A stretch of 64,000 nucleotides of DNA. It comes from Ascaphus truei. Taxonomy: Eukaryota > Chordata > Amphibia > Anura > Ascaphidae. Positions 22,413 through 32,749 of this stretch are shown one piece after another. The first letter of the stretch is position 1, and each line of letters opens with the position of its first letter. The notes under the pieces are model-generated. The model was not told the origin of the DNA. It did not search any database and saw only the letters and a program-made list of their open reading frames with translations. Location: assembly GCA_036426205.1 (NCBI GenBank), contig CM071571.1, forward strand, positions 117,834,918-117,898,917, read 5' to 3'. Both the position numbers and the translations under genes were made by a program.

Positions 22413-24840
22413 GTCTTCGCAGATGCAACTTTTTGGTTTTCCGGCCACGGCTCTGAAGACCGTAAGTCTTACTACGCAAACGTTTTCATCTGCGCCCTCC
22501 TGCATGCTCTCCCCCCCTGCTCACGCACCCCCCTTCTCGTCTCCCTCCCCCCCTTACCTTTCTCTGGCGTTTCTGATGTTACAACGTCATGTGACATTGC
22601 GATGCCATGGCGACGCGTCACCAGAAGCCGCCAGAGAGCAGGTAAGGGAGTATACAGAGGCCTCGCTCGCTCCCGTGGCATTTAATTTAAAGGTTTGAGG
22701 AAAGAGCATGGGGCCTCTGAAAGCATGGCGCCCCTCTCAGAAAATGTCACGCCCCCCCCCCACTTTTCACACCCCTGCATTAGACCATCCTAAATGTATC
22801 CAGGCTTATGTACCCCCAGAGCTACAGCATAAAATGCTAAATTACACAGCTCCGGGAAGGTACAAGGCTCATTCTCTGCTATAATGTACCTCACAATTTT
22901 AATCCCCTGTTGATGGGGGACGCACCAATCTCGCTACATCTGTATTTCGATTTGCAAAAAAAAAAATGTGATGTTTTGCAAAGAGCTCAATACAATATTA
23001 GATAATTGTAACATTTTAACTGTGTTGTGGGTTTTTAATTTAAAAATTAGGTTCATATTGAGGCTTTCTAACCAATGCTAGATGAAAGGCAGTATGGAAA
23101 AAAAAAAACAATTTAAATTAAGTTTGACAAGTTTAGAAGAGATGTTATCTCAGATATATAAAAGCAAAACAAAAATGTACAATAAACTGTTTAAGAAACA
23201 AAACATTAACTTTAGAATGGCATAGATAATTGGCTTTTTGTAAACTTCTCTTGGAAGATAATGACAACATGATACAATTTGTAGACATTTCCAAATATAG
23301 GAAAGCTTTGTGAACATGGAAAATTCTTTAGCAAAAGGAGTCTCCAAGGGTTCATCTGGGAAAATCATATTACCTCTTTCCATGTTTCACTCTGCTATGC
23401 ATGTCTGGAATTTAATTTAAACGTGAGGAAATTCTACTGCATAATGGACAGTAGGGAAAGGTTTATTCTAAAGAATTACATTCTTTACATAGGGAAAGTA
23501 AAGTCAATCACAAACTGGATGAAATTAGTGACAGCTACCTGAACAATGAGAAAATGTGTGATAATAAGTGATAATCCACAAAGAACAGGGCATTGTCTTG
23601 CTTTTAATGCCCTGCGTGGTGGAGTTGAAGGTGCCACATTTTAAGGATAACCAGTTTGGTTATGGAAGTTGTTTGGGACCTACATACTGCATTAATCTCC
23701 GCCCCTTGAAATGACATCAGTGATATGTTCACCCATAAATCATTTTGTTTTTTAAATTTGAGTCAAATTTATGGGTTAATGTATCACTGATGTCATTACA
23801 TGGGAGCTGTGATTAATCTTGTATGTGCTGCACACTCAACACACTTTGAATCACTTGTTAGTTGTATGCTTAGGGGTTATCTTGGCTTGGTTGTGCTTCA
23901 TTTCCACCTAATGAGATTTACCTCTATTGCTCCCTGGGAGAAGGTATAAATTTAAGATGTATGTAGCGCCACAATGACAAAGGACTGCTGGGGTCCAAAA
24001 CGTCGATTTTTACTCTTGGCGCAATATATTTGTATACTGTTTTGCAAATCTGAGAGTGCTGACGTTTTCAACATATATATGTAATGCCGGGTCCCCCTGT
24101 TTCCGCCGTAAGTCCCCTTTCCCTTTCCATTACCTCTGCTGTAGTGCGGAAGGCTGCGGTAGGTGCGCTGCCGTCAGACTGCAGGCGGACCCGCCGGTCA
24201 GGTGGGAAGGGCGACTAGATTACTGATGCTTCTTGGCGGGCCGCCAGGAAGGGCATCGCCATCTTGCGCACAGTCGCGCATGCACAGTGAGTGGCGCATG
24301 CGCAGAAGGAGCTGCTGAGTGGCCATTAGTCTATCACCAGTGTGGATACCACACACCGCAGATGCGGACTCATCGCTGACATCGCTGGATAAGTGGATCC
24401 TATCTTCTACAGTGCGCCCGGGTGTGGACACACCTGGCAGGTATCCCACAAAGTGCACCAACACACCTTCACACATTAGTGGGCAGCGCTGTACCACACA
24501 TTGGGTGGGAGATTTGACCTTGTGGACACAGGGTTGGTTGAGTGCCCGAGGGCCCCTAGGTACTTTGGGAGGTACGGCCATGTGAGGCCTGGTGGGTAGG
24601 CTGTACTCTATTAGTGTATATAGTAAAACTGTTCTGCTTTACAAAGTGTGTATTCTTATTGTGTCCTGTGACGGGGTCCTTCTACACCATAGAATCCCAC
24701 ATAGGTGGAGGCGCTACCGAGCATCATTCCAAGATACACCCCAGGCTCCCAGCAGCGGAGGCCCAGGCCTCCTGTGAGCCTCCAGGTATTGCACCATACA
24801 CACACCGTAACTACACATCTCCCAGGGGGTGGGGGAAAGT
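22413..24840. other. Intergenic, with a small fold-back and GC-rich stretches; no gene found
   Basis: 22450-22700 is CT-rich. 23703-23812 is an inverted repeat (tgacatcagtgatat... / ...atcactgatgtca) with A/T in the loop. 24070-24600 is GC-richer with alternating tgcgca words. None of the short ORFs has domain features. Confidence 0.4.
23953..24003 (+). ncRNA. Decayed hammerhead-like motif
   Basis: AUGACAA in place of CUGANGA, an extra A, stem II GGAC/GUCC, then AAAA instead of GAAA, followed by CGUC. The layout matches the other motifs but three core positions are changed, so it is presumably inactive. Confidence 0.3.
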
Positions 24841-24843
24841 ACT

Positions 24844-24848
<5 letters not shown>

Positions 24849-24905
<57 letters not shown>
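24849..24905 (+). repeat. (TA)n microsatellite
   Basis: About 28 uninterrupted TA units, next to the truncated left end of the 407-bp repeat array. ORFs predicted across it are artefacts. Confidence 0.95.
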
Positions 24906-24912
<7 letters not shown>

Positions 24913-24932
24913 CAACTGTAAATATTACTGTA

Positions 24933-25266
24933 CAGTAGAGGCAGCGATTATTCTAACAAAAACCAGTGGCAATTCCCCAAAAGACCCAGGTACACCCAGG
25001 TACATTCTGAATACATTTCCTTAAACTAGCCCCAGCATTTTTGCATTGATTAATGGCCTATCAGATTAACAGCGGGGGTCCCTGGCAGTCCCATTCAAAC
25101 TGAAATGGACTGCCAGGGATCCCTGCTGTGTTAATTCTATGGTTCGTTGTTCAATGCAGAAATGCCTTAAACGTGCCTCAAACTAGCCCAGAACATACCC
25201 AGCACATACCCTGAATGTAACCCGGCTAGTTTAAGGCAAATGTTAGAATAAGCGTTGCCTCTACTG
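24933..25266. mobile_element. TA-targeting MITE (CAGTAGAGGCA family), copy 2
   Basis: 334 bp, inverted in orientation relative to the copy at 19909, with ends cagtagaggcagcg and cgttgcctctactg and TA at 24931-24932 and 25267-25268. It sits exactly at the junction between unit 0 and unit 1 of the 407-bp array. Confidence 0.85.
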
Positions 25267-25501
25267 TATGTTCATTTGCATGTCTTAGACAGGTCTGCAA
25301 CCCTGTCTTTCCCCATTATCGCACAGCATACAGCGCTTCCACTGCAGCAAGGGATTCTTGGAAATGACATGCAAATTAGCACTCAGTGCCACCTTTTGTC
25401 TCAAGCTCGTATTACACAAGCAAATCCTCAAGCCAATGCATACTGTTTTAAACACAGCTTTTAGACAGAGGCTGGGATGAGATGCAAAGCCATTAAACCC
25501 A

Positions 25502-25544
25502 CTCACAGACATGTTTCAACCTTGATGGGTATCATCAGTGTGAG
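25502..25544 (-). ncRNA. Hammerhead ribozyme-like motif in the 407-bp repeat
   Basis: Minus strand: stem I CUCACA (25544-25539) pairs perfectly with UGUGAG (25507-25502). Core CUGAUGA (25538-25532), stem II ACC/GGU, GAAA (25517-25514), stem III A-U and C-G around AU within palindromic ACAUGU, and a GUC cleavage triplet ending at 25508. Stem II is short and its first pair is U.U, the main weakness. Core residues are all intact. Confidence 0.65.
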
Positions 25545-25917
25545 GTTGGTCGTAATGGCTAAGCTGGTTTGAGACTAGACTAGGTATTCACCACAATTAT
25601 TAAGGTTATGGTGGGTAAAAAAAGTGACAAAAACCCTCCACAGTAAAGCATAAAGCAACTGTAAATATTACTGTGTGTTCATTTGCATGTCTTAGACAGG
25701 TCTGCAACCCTGTCTTTCCCCATTATCGCACAGCATACAGTGCTTCCACTGCAGCAAGGGATTCTGGGAAATGACATGCAAATGAGCACTCAGTGCCACC
25801 TTTTGTCTCAAGCTCGTGTTACACAAGCAAATCCTCAAGCCAATGCATGCTGTTTTAAACACAGCTTTTAGACAGAGGCTGGGATGAGATGCAAAGCCAT
25901 TAAACCCACTCACAAAC

Positions 25918-28077
25918 ATTTTTTTTTGTTTTTTTTATTAACGTTCACATTATTAACAATCAGTAAGTATGACTTTACAGAAAGTAATAAACAGAACACA
26001 TCACAATACATTTCTTATATTGCTGAGAGAGAAAAAAAACAATACAAAGGCAAAAAAAAGAAACCATTACTTCAAGATTCTTTCATCTCATTCTTACAAC
26101 CCAAACCTTAAAACTCAACGCCTTTCTCCGCTCTCTAGTACTGTGATCATCTTTTTTAATTCTTCCTCCATACGTTCCAAACCTCTCTTACTTTTCTCTA
26201 ACTGGAATCCATTCCTCACATCAGTTTCACACGCGTCCCTTACAGCTTTCACGTCCCAATATTTCCGCCCAAATTTCCACCCTAGTAGTTTGTGCAAAAC
26301 CTCTTCCTTTGTGAGCCCTACTTCATCTTTTCCGTGGGTGCTCCTTCCCTTTCTATCTCCCGCTGAATTTGCCTCTTTTGCCTGTGAAATCCCTTTCTGG
26401 CCTGCCTTTTCTTCACTTTCGCTCCCACTTACTCCGCTTACACTTCTTTGTATTTTAGTTCCCTCCACGCTTATCTGTTTTTTTGTGAGGACGAGCTATT
26501 GCTCTCGCTACTCTCCTTCTCCCTCACCTCTCCCCTAGCCTCTTTTATGTTAACCCACTGCACATGCTCCTTTTTTAGTTCTTCATATTGCTCTTTTGTC
26601 AGCTGTTTTCTTTGGTACATCATTTTTTCTAATCTTTCTATTATCTGTTCCTCACTACTCCCCCCATGCTGCTTCTGAAAAATACCCACCCAAAATAGAA
26701 CATCTCCCACTGCGTCCTCAAAATGTTCCATTTTCTCTTTTAGGGTTTCTTTCCCTGATACTTTCCCAACTTTACCCTCTACACCTTCCTCTCTAGGCTC
26801 CACTTTACTCTGACTATCCTTATCTTCCTTTGTTTCTATCCCTTGCAGATTTTTAAGCTTTTGAGCTTTTTGTGCTCCTATTTCCATTTCCTCCTCCAAA
26901 ACATCTTGGGGACCTTCCCTTACCCTCTGTGCATCTTGAAACTCCATACTTTCCAACGAGCTAGGTTCCACCACATTCAATGACCGTATTTACCCCTCCC
27001 CCGCATCTTTCTGATGGACTGCTCCCCCCCTCCCCCCCTATCCCCCACCTCCGGTTTCTTGGCCAAGGAGTCCAGGAAGAGATCTTCCTCTTTTTTCTCC
27101 AAGATATCGCTTGTAGAACCCGCCAAAGTTTCTTCAATTTCTTCTCCTGAAGTTTCCTCAACTACAGTAATCTCCTGAAATCCCTCTACATTAGCAGACT
27201 CTTGTGTACACTCCATTTCAGTCCCAATTTTAGCAACCTGAGCATAACTTTTTTCGAGCATTGTCTTGCAAAGTGTCCAAACTCACCACACAGGTCGCAC
27301 TTTTTTGGAATGTCACAATCCGCAGCAAAATGTCCCTCTTTCCCACAGTTCCTGCAAACCACCCCAGTTTTTTCACAATGTTCTTTAGTATGTCCGTACT
27401 GGTAGCACTTCCTGCAGTAGGTAGGTTGGCCGAAATAACTCAAAAAACCCCAATTCCCTCCGATACTGAAAGTTGAAGGTGGATGAGCCACACCCCCCAC
27501 TCGATCTGGGTCAGGTTTAAGCCTAATCCAAAATCTCCTCTTGCTGTTGTAGATCCCGTAGGCGTTCTTTAATTCAGTTCCACCTTTAACACATGTACTG
27601 TCTCGCTTCAAGAATATCACCAGGTCTTCTTTCGGTACGAACGGGTTGTACATGTGTACCGTCACCACTTTCTCGTCCATCTGGAAGCTCGGAATCACTT
27701 TAATTCCTCGCATATTCGGGTCTTCCGCCATCCTTTTAACCTTCTCATAGAGATTCAGGCATTCTCCTTCCATATGAAGCGTCACATCATAGATGCCCTG
27801 CCGTGCGAAATCCTGTAGGCAGAACTTCTTTTCTGCGACCACACCGGCTTTCCGCAGCACCTCCTCGACGATGAACTTCAATCCAATACGATCTCTTTCC
27901 TCTGCATCAATATCAAAACGAACCGTATTCTTGAGATGCGCGCCTGTCGCCATCTTTCTTCTGTTGCCTTCCTAGGAAGCTCGGGGTGGCGTGCCCCCCT
28001 AATAGCAGCAAGTGGCTTTAGACTCCGAGGAGCCGATGCCACAGGGCCAAGGGGGCACAGTCCAAGCTACACAGCTG
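25918..28077 (-). mobile_element. ORF1-only Tx1-like LINE retrocopy with poly(A) end
   Basis: Minus strand: a short GC-rich 5' leader (28077-27954), a zinc-knuckle ORF1 (27953-26115), about 190 bp of 3' UTR, AATAAA at 25939-25934, then an A-rich tail (25933-25918). No RT or endonuclease follows, so it is either an internally deleted Tx1-type LINE or a half-LINE family comparable in layout to mammalian HAL1. It splits unit 2 of the 407-bp array; no clear target-site duplication was seen. Confidence 0.75.
26115..27953 (-). pseudogene. Tx1-type LINE ORF1 protein with three CCHC zinc knuckles
   Basis: RNA-binding protein of the LINE particle. The first 255 codons (27953-27186) hold the N-terminal Tx1-like domain (ATGAHLKNTVRFDIDAEERD) and three CX2CX4HX4C knuckles at residues 180-193, 200-213 and 219-232, each intact. 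Just after the third knuckle the frame shifts into KSYAQVAKIG (from 27240), the usual continuation. Further shifts near 26985 and 26470 lead to an acidic Glu/Lys-rich linker and a coiled-coil C-terminus ending MITVLESGERR at 26115. At least two of the three shifts are at runs of A, suggesting single-base indels in an otherwise well-preserved reading frame of about 610 residues. Frog database entries named zinc finger CCHC domain-containing protein 3-like are often this protein. Confidence 0.75.
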
Positions 28078-28108
28078 TTTCAACCTTAATGGGTCTCATC
28101 AGTGTGGG
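28078..28108 (-). ncRNA. Hammerhead-like motif truncated by the retrocopy junction
   Basis: CUGAUGA (28102-28096), stem II GACC/GGUU, GAAA (28081-28078). The downstream stem III and cleavage strand belong to the inserted element's edge (CAGCUGUGUAG), so the ribozyme is probably dead. Confidence 0.45.
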
Positions 28109-28329
28109 GTTGGTCGTAATGGCTAAGCTGGTTTGAGACTAGACTAGGTATTCACCACAATTATTAAGGTTATGGTGGGTAAAAAAAGTGACAAAAACCC
28201 TCCACCGTAAAGCATAAAGCAACTGTAAATATTACTGTTTGTTCATTTGCATGTCTTAAACAGGTCTGTAACCCTGTCTTTCCCCATTATAAATAAATAA
28301 ATAAAGCAGAAAATAGCCGTGTTTGTCCA

Positions 28330-28568
28330 GTTGCAATAGTGCAGAATAAATGAGTTCTTCAGTATTAGGTGATATCTTTTTTATTGGACTAACAATTTGT
28401 GTCATAGGACAAGCTTTCGAGAGTTCTCCTCTCTTCTTCAGGTCAGGCAATGAGTATTGCTTGACCTGAAGAAGAGAGGAGAACTCTCGAAAGCTTGTCC
28501 TATGACACAAATTGTTAGTCCAATAAAAAAGGTATCACCTAATACTGAAGAACTCATTTATTCTGCAC
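28330..28568. repeat. Inverted pair of PLE-like ends with two hammerhead-like motifs
   Basis: Arms of about 110 bp (words gttcttcagtattaggtgat, ttggactaacaatttgtgtc, aagctttcgagagttctcct) mirror each other about 28453. Each arm has core CUGAAGA (minus 28441-28435; plus 28466-28472), an extra A, stem II GAGAG/CUCUC with loop GAGAA, and GAAA (minus 28418-28415; plus 28489-28492) followed by GCUUGUCCUA, where A-U and G-C pairs could form a short stem III. Similar sequence is known from PLE ends in reptiles. Confidence 0.65.
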
Positions 28569-28585
28569 TATATATATATATGTAT

Positions 28586-29377
28586 TGTGACATAGTCCAA
28601 AGATGTTAGGCAGCTTTCTGCCCCGTTTTAGGTCAGAAAGTGCAGGAATAGTTCAAAATGATCCATTCCACAGCTTCACATTAACTCAGGCTGCTGGATG
28701 GAAAATCCAGTCCACAGATTACAATGGGTCTAGTTCTCCCTCACCTGCTCTTCTAATCACATGCACAGATATTTAGAGCACAGAGGTTTGCATTTCAGTC
28801 TCTCTCCTTAGAGCCTGGGGGCTGGGGGTGTCGCTGCTCCCCTGCATCCAGTTTCCAGGTGGACGGCCCCTCCAAGTATCACAGTACCAGAGGATTTGCC
28901 TGGACACTTGGGACCGAGTTCCCACCACAAACAGATAAGACAAACAAATATGTATTGATGTTTCTAAAAGACTATGCTGTATCTAGTGACCCTAAATGAG
29001 AGCGCATTGTTTTAAGCTGGGGAACCAGGTTAGTTGGCCCAGCAGCAGTTAGAGGCTGATTATGATGTGTAGTTAGATCCCTGAAAGGGATAGGATTTTG
29101 TTTATATAATTTGGTTTCTTGTTACTTGAAATAACAGTGTGGGAAATACTATGACACTGATATAAGTGAACCGCTGAATGAAAATGTCTGAGTGCCTCTA
29201 ACCTACACATGTTAAAGCTGCAGTACCTTACTTGGATGAAAATAAAGCAGGCAGAAGCCTGAGTTAAGCAACATAATACTTTGCATGTTCCTGTTTGTTG
29301 TATAATTAACCCTAGAAGACTGTGTCGGGAAGAACCCAGACAGACGTCAGCGCTACAAAAGAGGGGCGTTTGTTACA
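28586..29377 (+). mobile_element. 5' LTR, duplicated copy
   Basis: 792 bp, TGTGACATAG to GTTTGTTACA, the same as 31633-32424. It is followed by the PBS-like tatggtggagaatgcgg. Confidence 0.85.
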
Positions 29378-29702
29378 TATGGTGGAGAATGCGGGTCGAC
29401 ACTAAAAAGTTTGTGGGTTTGCAAATAAATTTAGGGGTTTAAAATGGCCGCCCAGCTGAACTAAAGTACAGATGCTATGAGTGAAGTCTGTCCCACTATG
29501 TATATCAGTTGTGCTTCTAGCATACACAGAGAATGTGCGAATTGTGGATGCAATAGCACCCTGAACCCAAACAAAAAAACAAAATGTTTTGCTGAAGAAA
29601 AAAAAAATTGCATCTAGCAAGTGCTGTTTGTAAAGCTAATGCCTTTTGCTGAAGTGAGTAAATTTGCAGCTAGCAAGTGCTGTATGTAAGTTGCTGAAGT
29701 GA

Positions 29703-31479
29703 GTGAAATTGCAGCTAGCAAATTGTCCCTGCCGGGTTTCTAAAATGGCCGACGTGAAATGTTTGTTGTGTAATGTACGTAACCATACAAAACAGTGTCC
29801 CTTCAGGCCATACTATGATCACGACCCTGGAGGAGAGCTGTACCCACAGATGAATTTAGTATGCTGGGCCTGTCGTGAAGTAGGTCACATGGAAGATGTG
29901 TGCCCCAAAATTTTCAAAGACAAACAGCTGCAAAAGCAAGCAACGCCCTGTGAGTGCAAGCAAGATGTGGAAGCTGATACCAGTGAGTGTGTGCCCAGTA
30001 CCACTGATATCTCTGGAGCTAATAAAGCAAAAAGAAAGAAGAAGAAAAAGAAAACTGTTCCTCAAGTCACAGGGGAAGTGACCGAGCCACTTGAACCTGC
30101 GCTGTCAGGACATGCGTCAGAAAGGCGCCGAGATGAGCAACAGCCCATAGTGCCTGGCGCAATCGTCCCAGGAATGATGACACGCCTAGAGATGACAAAG
30201 GCTACTGCTACCACCATAGGCAGAGAGCCAAGCGAATCAAAGAAAACAAGAACTGACTGGAAACTATGCTATTAGATGTCCCAGAAAGATGTGCAAAACT
30301 TCATCACAGAGTTGGGGGTTTCTCGGCAAGAGGCTAGCGCGCTTAAAGCAGAGCTGGAACTCTCACGCCATGAGGTCTACGCTCGCAGCACAGAGCTGTA
30401 TACATTGAAGGAAACCTATGAGAATACCCTGAGTAATTTAGAGACTGTAAAGAGAGAGACTGTAAGTCTGACACAGAAAAATTCAGACTTGACTGACCAG
30501 ATCAGTGAAGGTGATAAGAAGCTTCACCAAGCAGGAAAAGTGGAGAAGCAATTGATCCAGTAAAAGTTAGAAATGCAGGAAGCACTGCAGAATACAGAAT
30601 CAGCGGCGATCCAGGCGACACAAACTGCAGAGCTCCAAAAAATGGAGGCGCTGATGCAAACCCAGAGCAAGCACCAGGAAGAGGTGAAGACCCTGAGGGA
30701 GGTCTGGCAGGGTCAGGTTGAAGAGCTGCAGAAGCAGATGGCTGAGCAAGAGATACAGTGCGCCAAGAGGGAGGAGGTGTCCGTCCGTTAGGTGGTCTGC
30801 CTGACATTGCGCTATGAAAGCGAGATGGCCGATATCTACAAGCAGCTGGACCACATGGTCAATTGAGGGGGCCCGGCTGCAGCTGGACAAGACCCGGAAG
30901 GAGCACCTGCAGCTGCAGGTCAAGAATAGAGAAAATTAAACAGAGTTAAACCTTGCTCTGAAACAGATGACGGACATGGAGTCGCAACTCAACTCCAAAG
31001 AAGTTGAATTAGCAGCCGCACTGAGTGGAAAAAGAAATACAGAAGGACAGCAACAAAGACGCTACCAGGACATGGTAGAAGCTGCTAAAATGGTTCAGTC
31101 GGGCTATCAATCCTACCTCCTAACCAAGCAAGCTGTACGTTCCTATACGTGTATCTTCAATGCTGTTGCAATATTACGATTTGCTATAAAGATGAAGTTG
31201 GAGAAAGAGATTCCAAGGCTAAAAGAGACACGGTCACAAAAGGAGACCAGGGAAAGTAAACTCAATGCCCTCACTGATAACAAAGAGGAAGGAGAAAGAA
31301 TTGACTTTGATTGTGCTGTTATTCCAGAAACAGATGGGCACCTTCCTGAGAATACTGAGAATATTCTCCCTGATCTGGGATTCAAAAATCCAGATCCTCA
31401 ATTTCATGTATGTTGTCCAGATGATTATCAAACTAGTGAACACACCCAGGCCACCACAGAAGATGTTTTAGCCAAGTGA
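29703..31479 (+). pseudogene. Decayed zinc-knuckle/coiled-coil ORF of the LTR element, unit 1 copy
   Basis: The first of two identical copies (see 32750-34727). The likely start is ATG at 29745 (aaaATGG context). In-frame stops are at 30273, 30561, 30789 and 30937, with one frameshift near 30862. The copy is cut off by the duplication junction at 31616. Confidence 0.8.
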
Positions 31480-31632
31480 GTGGCAGTTCCTGAAAACACA
31501 AACTTGATGAAAAATCCTGAGGACATTGTTAATATGGACTACGTTTATACAGAGGCAATTAGGTCTCCAAAACCCAAAGGCCTTGTAATGGCCCCAAAAG
31601 GGAAATCAAAGATTTCATATATATATATGTAT

Positions 31633-32424
31633 TGTGACATAGTCCAAAGATGTTAGGCAGCTTTCTGCCCCGTTTTAGGTCAGAAAGTGCAGGAATAGTT
31701 CAAAATGATCCATTCCACAGCTTCACATTAACTCAGGCTGCTGGATGGAAAATCCAGTCCACAGATTACAATGGGTCTAGTTCTCCCTCACCTGCTCTTC
31801 TAATCACATGCACAGATATTTAGAGCACAGAGGTTTGCATTTCAGTCTCTCTCCTTAGAGCCTGGGGGCTGGGGGTGTCGCTGCTCCCCTGCATCCAGTT
31901 TCCAGGTGGACGGCCCCTCCAAGTATCACAGTACCAGAGGATTTGCCTGGACACTTGGGACCGAGTTCCCACCACAAACAGATAAGACAAACAAATATGT
32001 ATTGATGTTTCTAAAAGACTATGCTGTATCTAGTGACCCTAAATGAGAGCGCATTGTTTTAAGCTGGGGAACCAGGTTAGTTGGCCCAGCAGCAGTTAGA
32101 GGCTGATTATGATGTGTAGTTAGATCCCTGAAAGGGATAGGATTTTGTTTATATAATTTGGTTTCTTGTTACTTGAAATAACAGTGTGGGAAATACTATG
32201 ACACTGATATAAGTGAACCGCTGAATGAAAATGTCTGAGTGCCTCTAACCTACACATGTTAAAGCTGCAGTACCTTACTTGGATGAAAATAAAGCAGGCA
32301 GAAGCCTGAGTTAAGCAACATAATACTTTGCATGTTCCTGTTTGTTGTATAATTAACCCTAGAAGACTGTGTCGGGAAGAACCCAGACAGACGTCAGCGC
32401 TACAAAAGAGGGGCGTTTGTTACA
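31633..32424 (+). repeat. 5' LTR
   Basis: Starts TGTGACATAG and ends GTTTGTTACA. It carries an attattaa-free, AT-poor 3' part with aataaagcagg (32288-32298), a possible polyadenylation signal. Confidence 0.85.
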
Positions 32425-32445
32425 TATGGTGGAGAATGCGGGTCG
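32425..32445 (+). other. Primer-binding-site candidate
   Basis: Immediately after the LTR, tatggtggagaatgcgggt. TGG begins 2 nt in, as expected for pairing to a tRNA CCA end. I could not name the tRNA from memory. Confidence 0.5.
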
Positions 32446-32749
32446 ACACTAAAAAGTTTGTGGGTTTGCAAATAAATTTAGGGGTTTAAAATGGCCGCCC
32501 AGCTGAACTAAAGTACAGATGCTATGAGTGAAGTCTGTCCCACTATGTATATCAGTTGTGCTTCTAGCATACACAGAGAATGTGCGAATTGTGGATGCAA
32601 TAGCACCCTGAACCCAAACAAAAAAACAAAATGTTTTGCTGAAGAAAAAAAAAATTGCATCTAGCAAGTGCTGTTTGTAAAGCTAATGCCTTTTGCTGAA
32701 GTGAGTAAATTTGCAGCTAGCAAGTGCTGTATGTAAGTTGCTGAAGTGA

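Larger units (their letters stand above)
24909..28287. repeat. Interrupted tandem array of about 407-bp repeats carrying a hammerhead motif
   Basis: The units begin at the word ttcatttgcatgtctta: 25271, 25678 (period 407) and 28242. Unit 0 is only a 3' scrap (24909-24930, gcaactgtaaatattactg), unit 1 is complete, unit 2 is split by a 2.16-kb retrocopy (25918-28077), unit 3 stops at about 28287. Without the two insertions the units are contiguous. Each unit carries, on the minus strand, a hammerhead motif (25502-25544, 28078-28108). Tandem repeats of 150-450 bp with type I hammerheads are the hallmark of satellite 2-like repeats and animal retrozymes; alternatively this could be a tandem PLE pseudo-LTR. 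Confidence 0.7.
28570..31616 (+). repeat. 3,047-bp tandem duplication, unit 1
   Basis: Identical wherever compared to 31617-34663, including homopolymer lengths (the A10 run at 29597 and 32644) and every translated segment. It holds 16 bp of 5' flank, a whole 5' LTR (28586-29377) and the first 2.24 kb of the internal region. The junction at 31616/31617 joins gatttc directly to the atatatatatg flank. Confidence 0.9.

Noticed and set aside
24614..25024. 136-codon ORF at 24.6-25.0 kb
   Set aside because: Its core is IYIYIY encoded by the (TA)n microsatellite and its end lies in a MITE.
27201..27480. Host zinc-finger gene exon (ZCCHC3-like)
   Set aside because: The three knuckles belong to a LINE ORF1 with adjoining poly(A) tail and no introns; database names of this kind usually reflect the transposon.
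28256..28510. 84-codon minus-strand ORF
   Set aside because: Runs through a palindrome; the sequence is explained by the inverted PLE-like ends.
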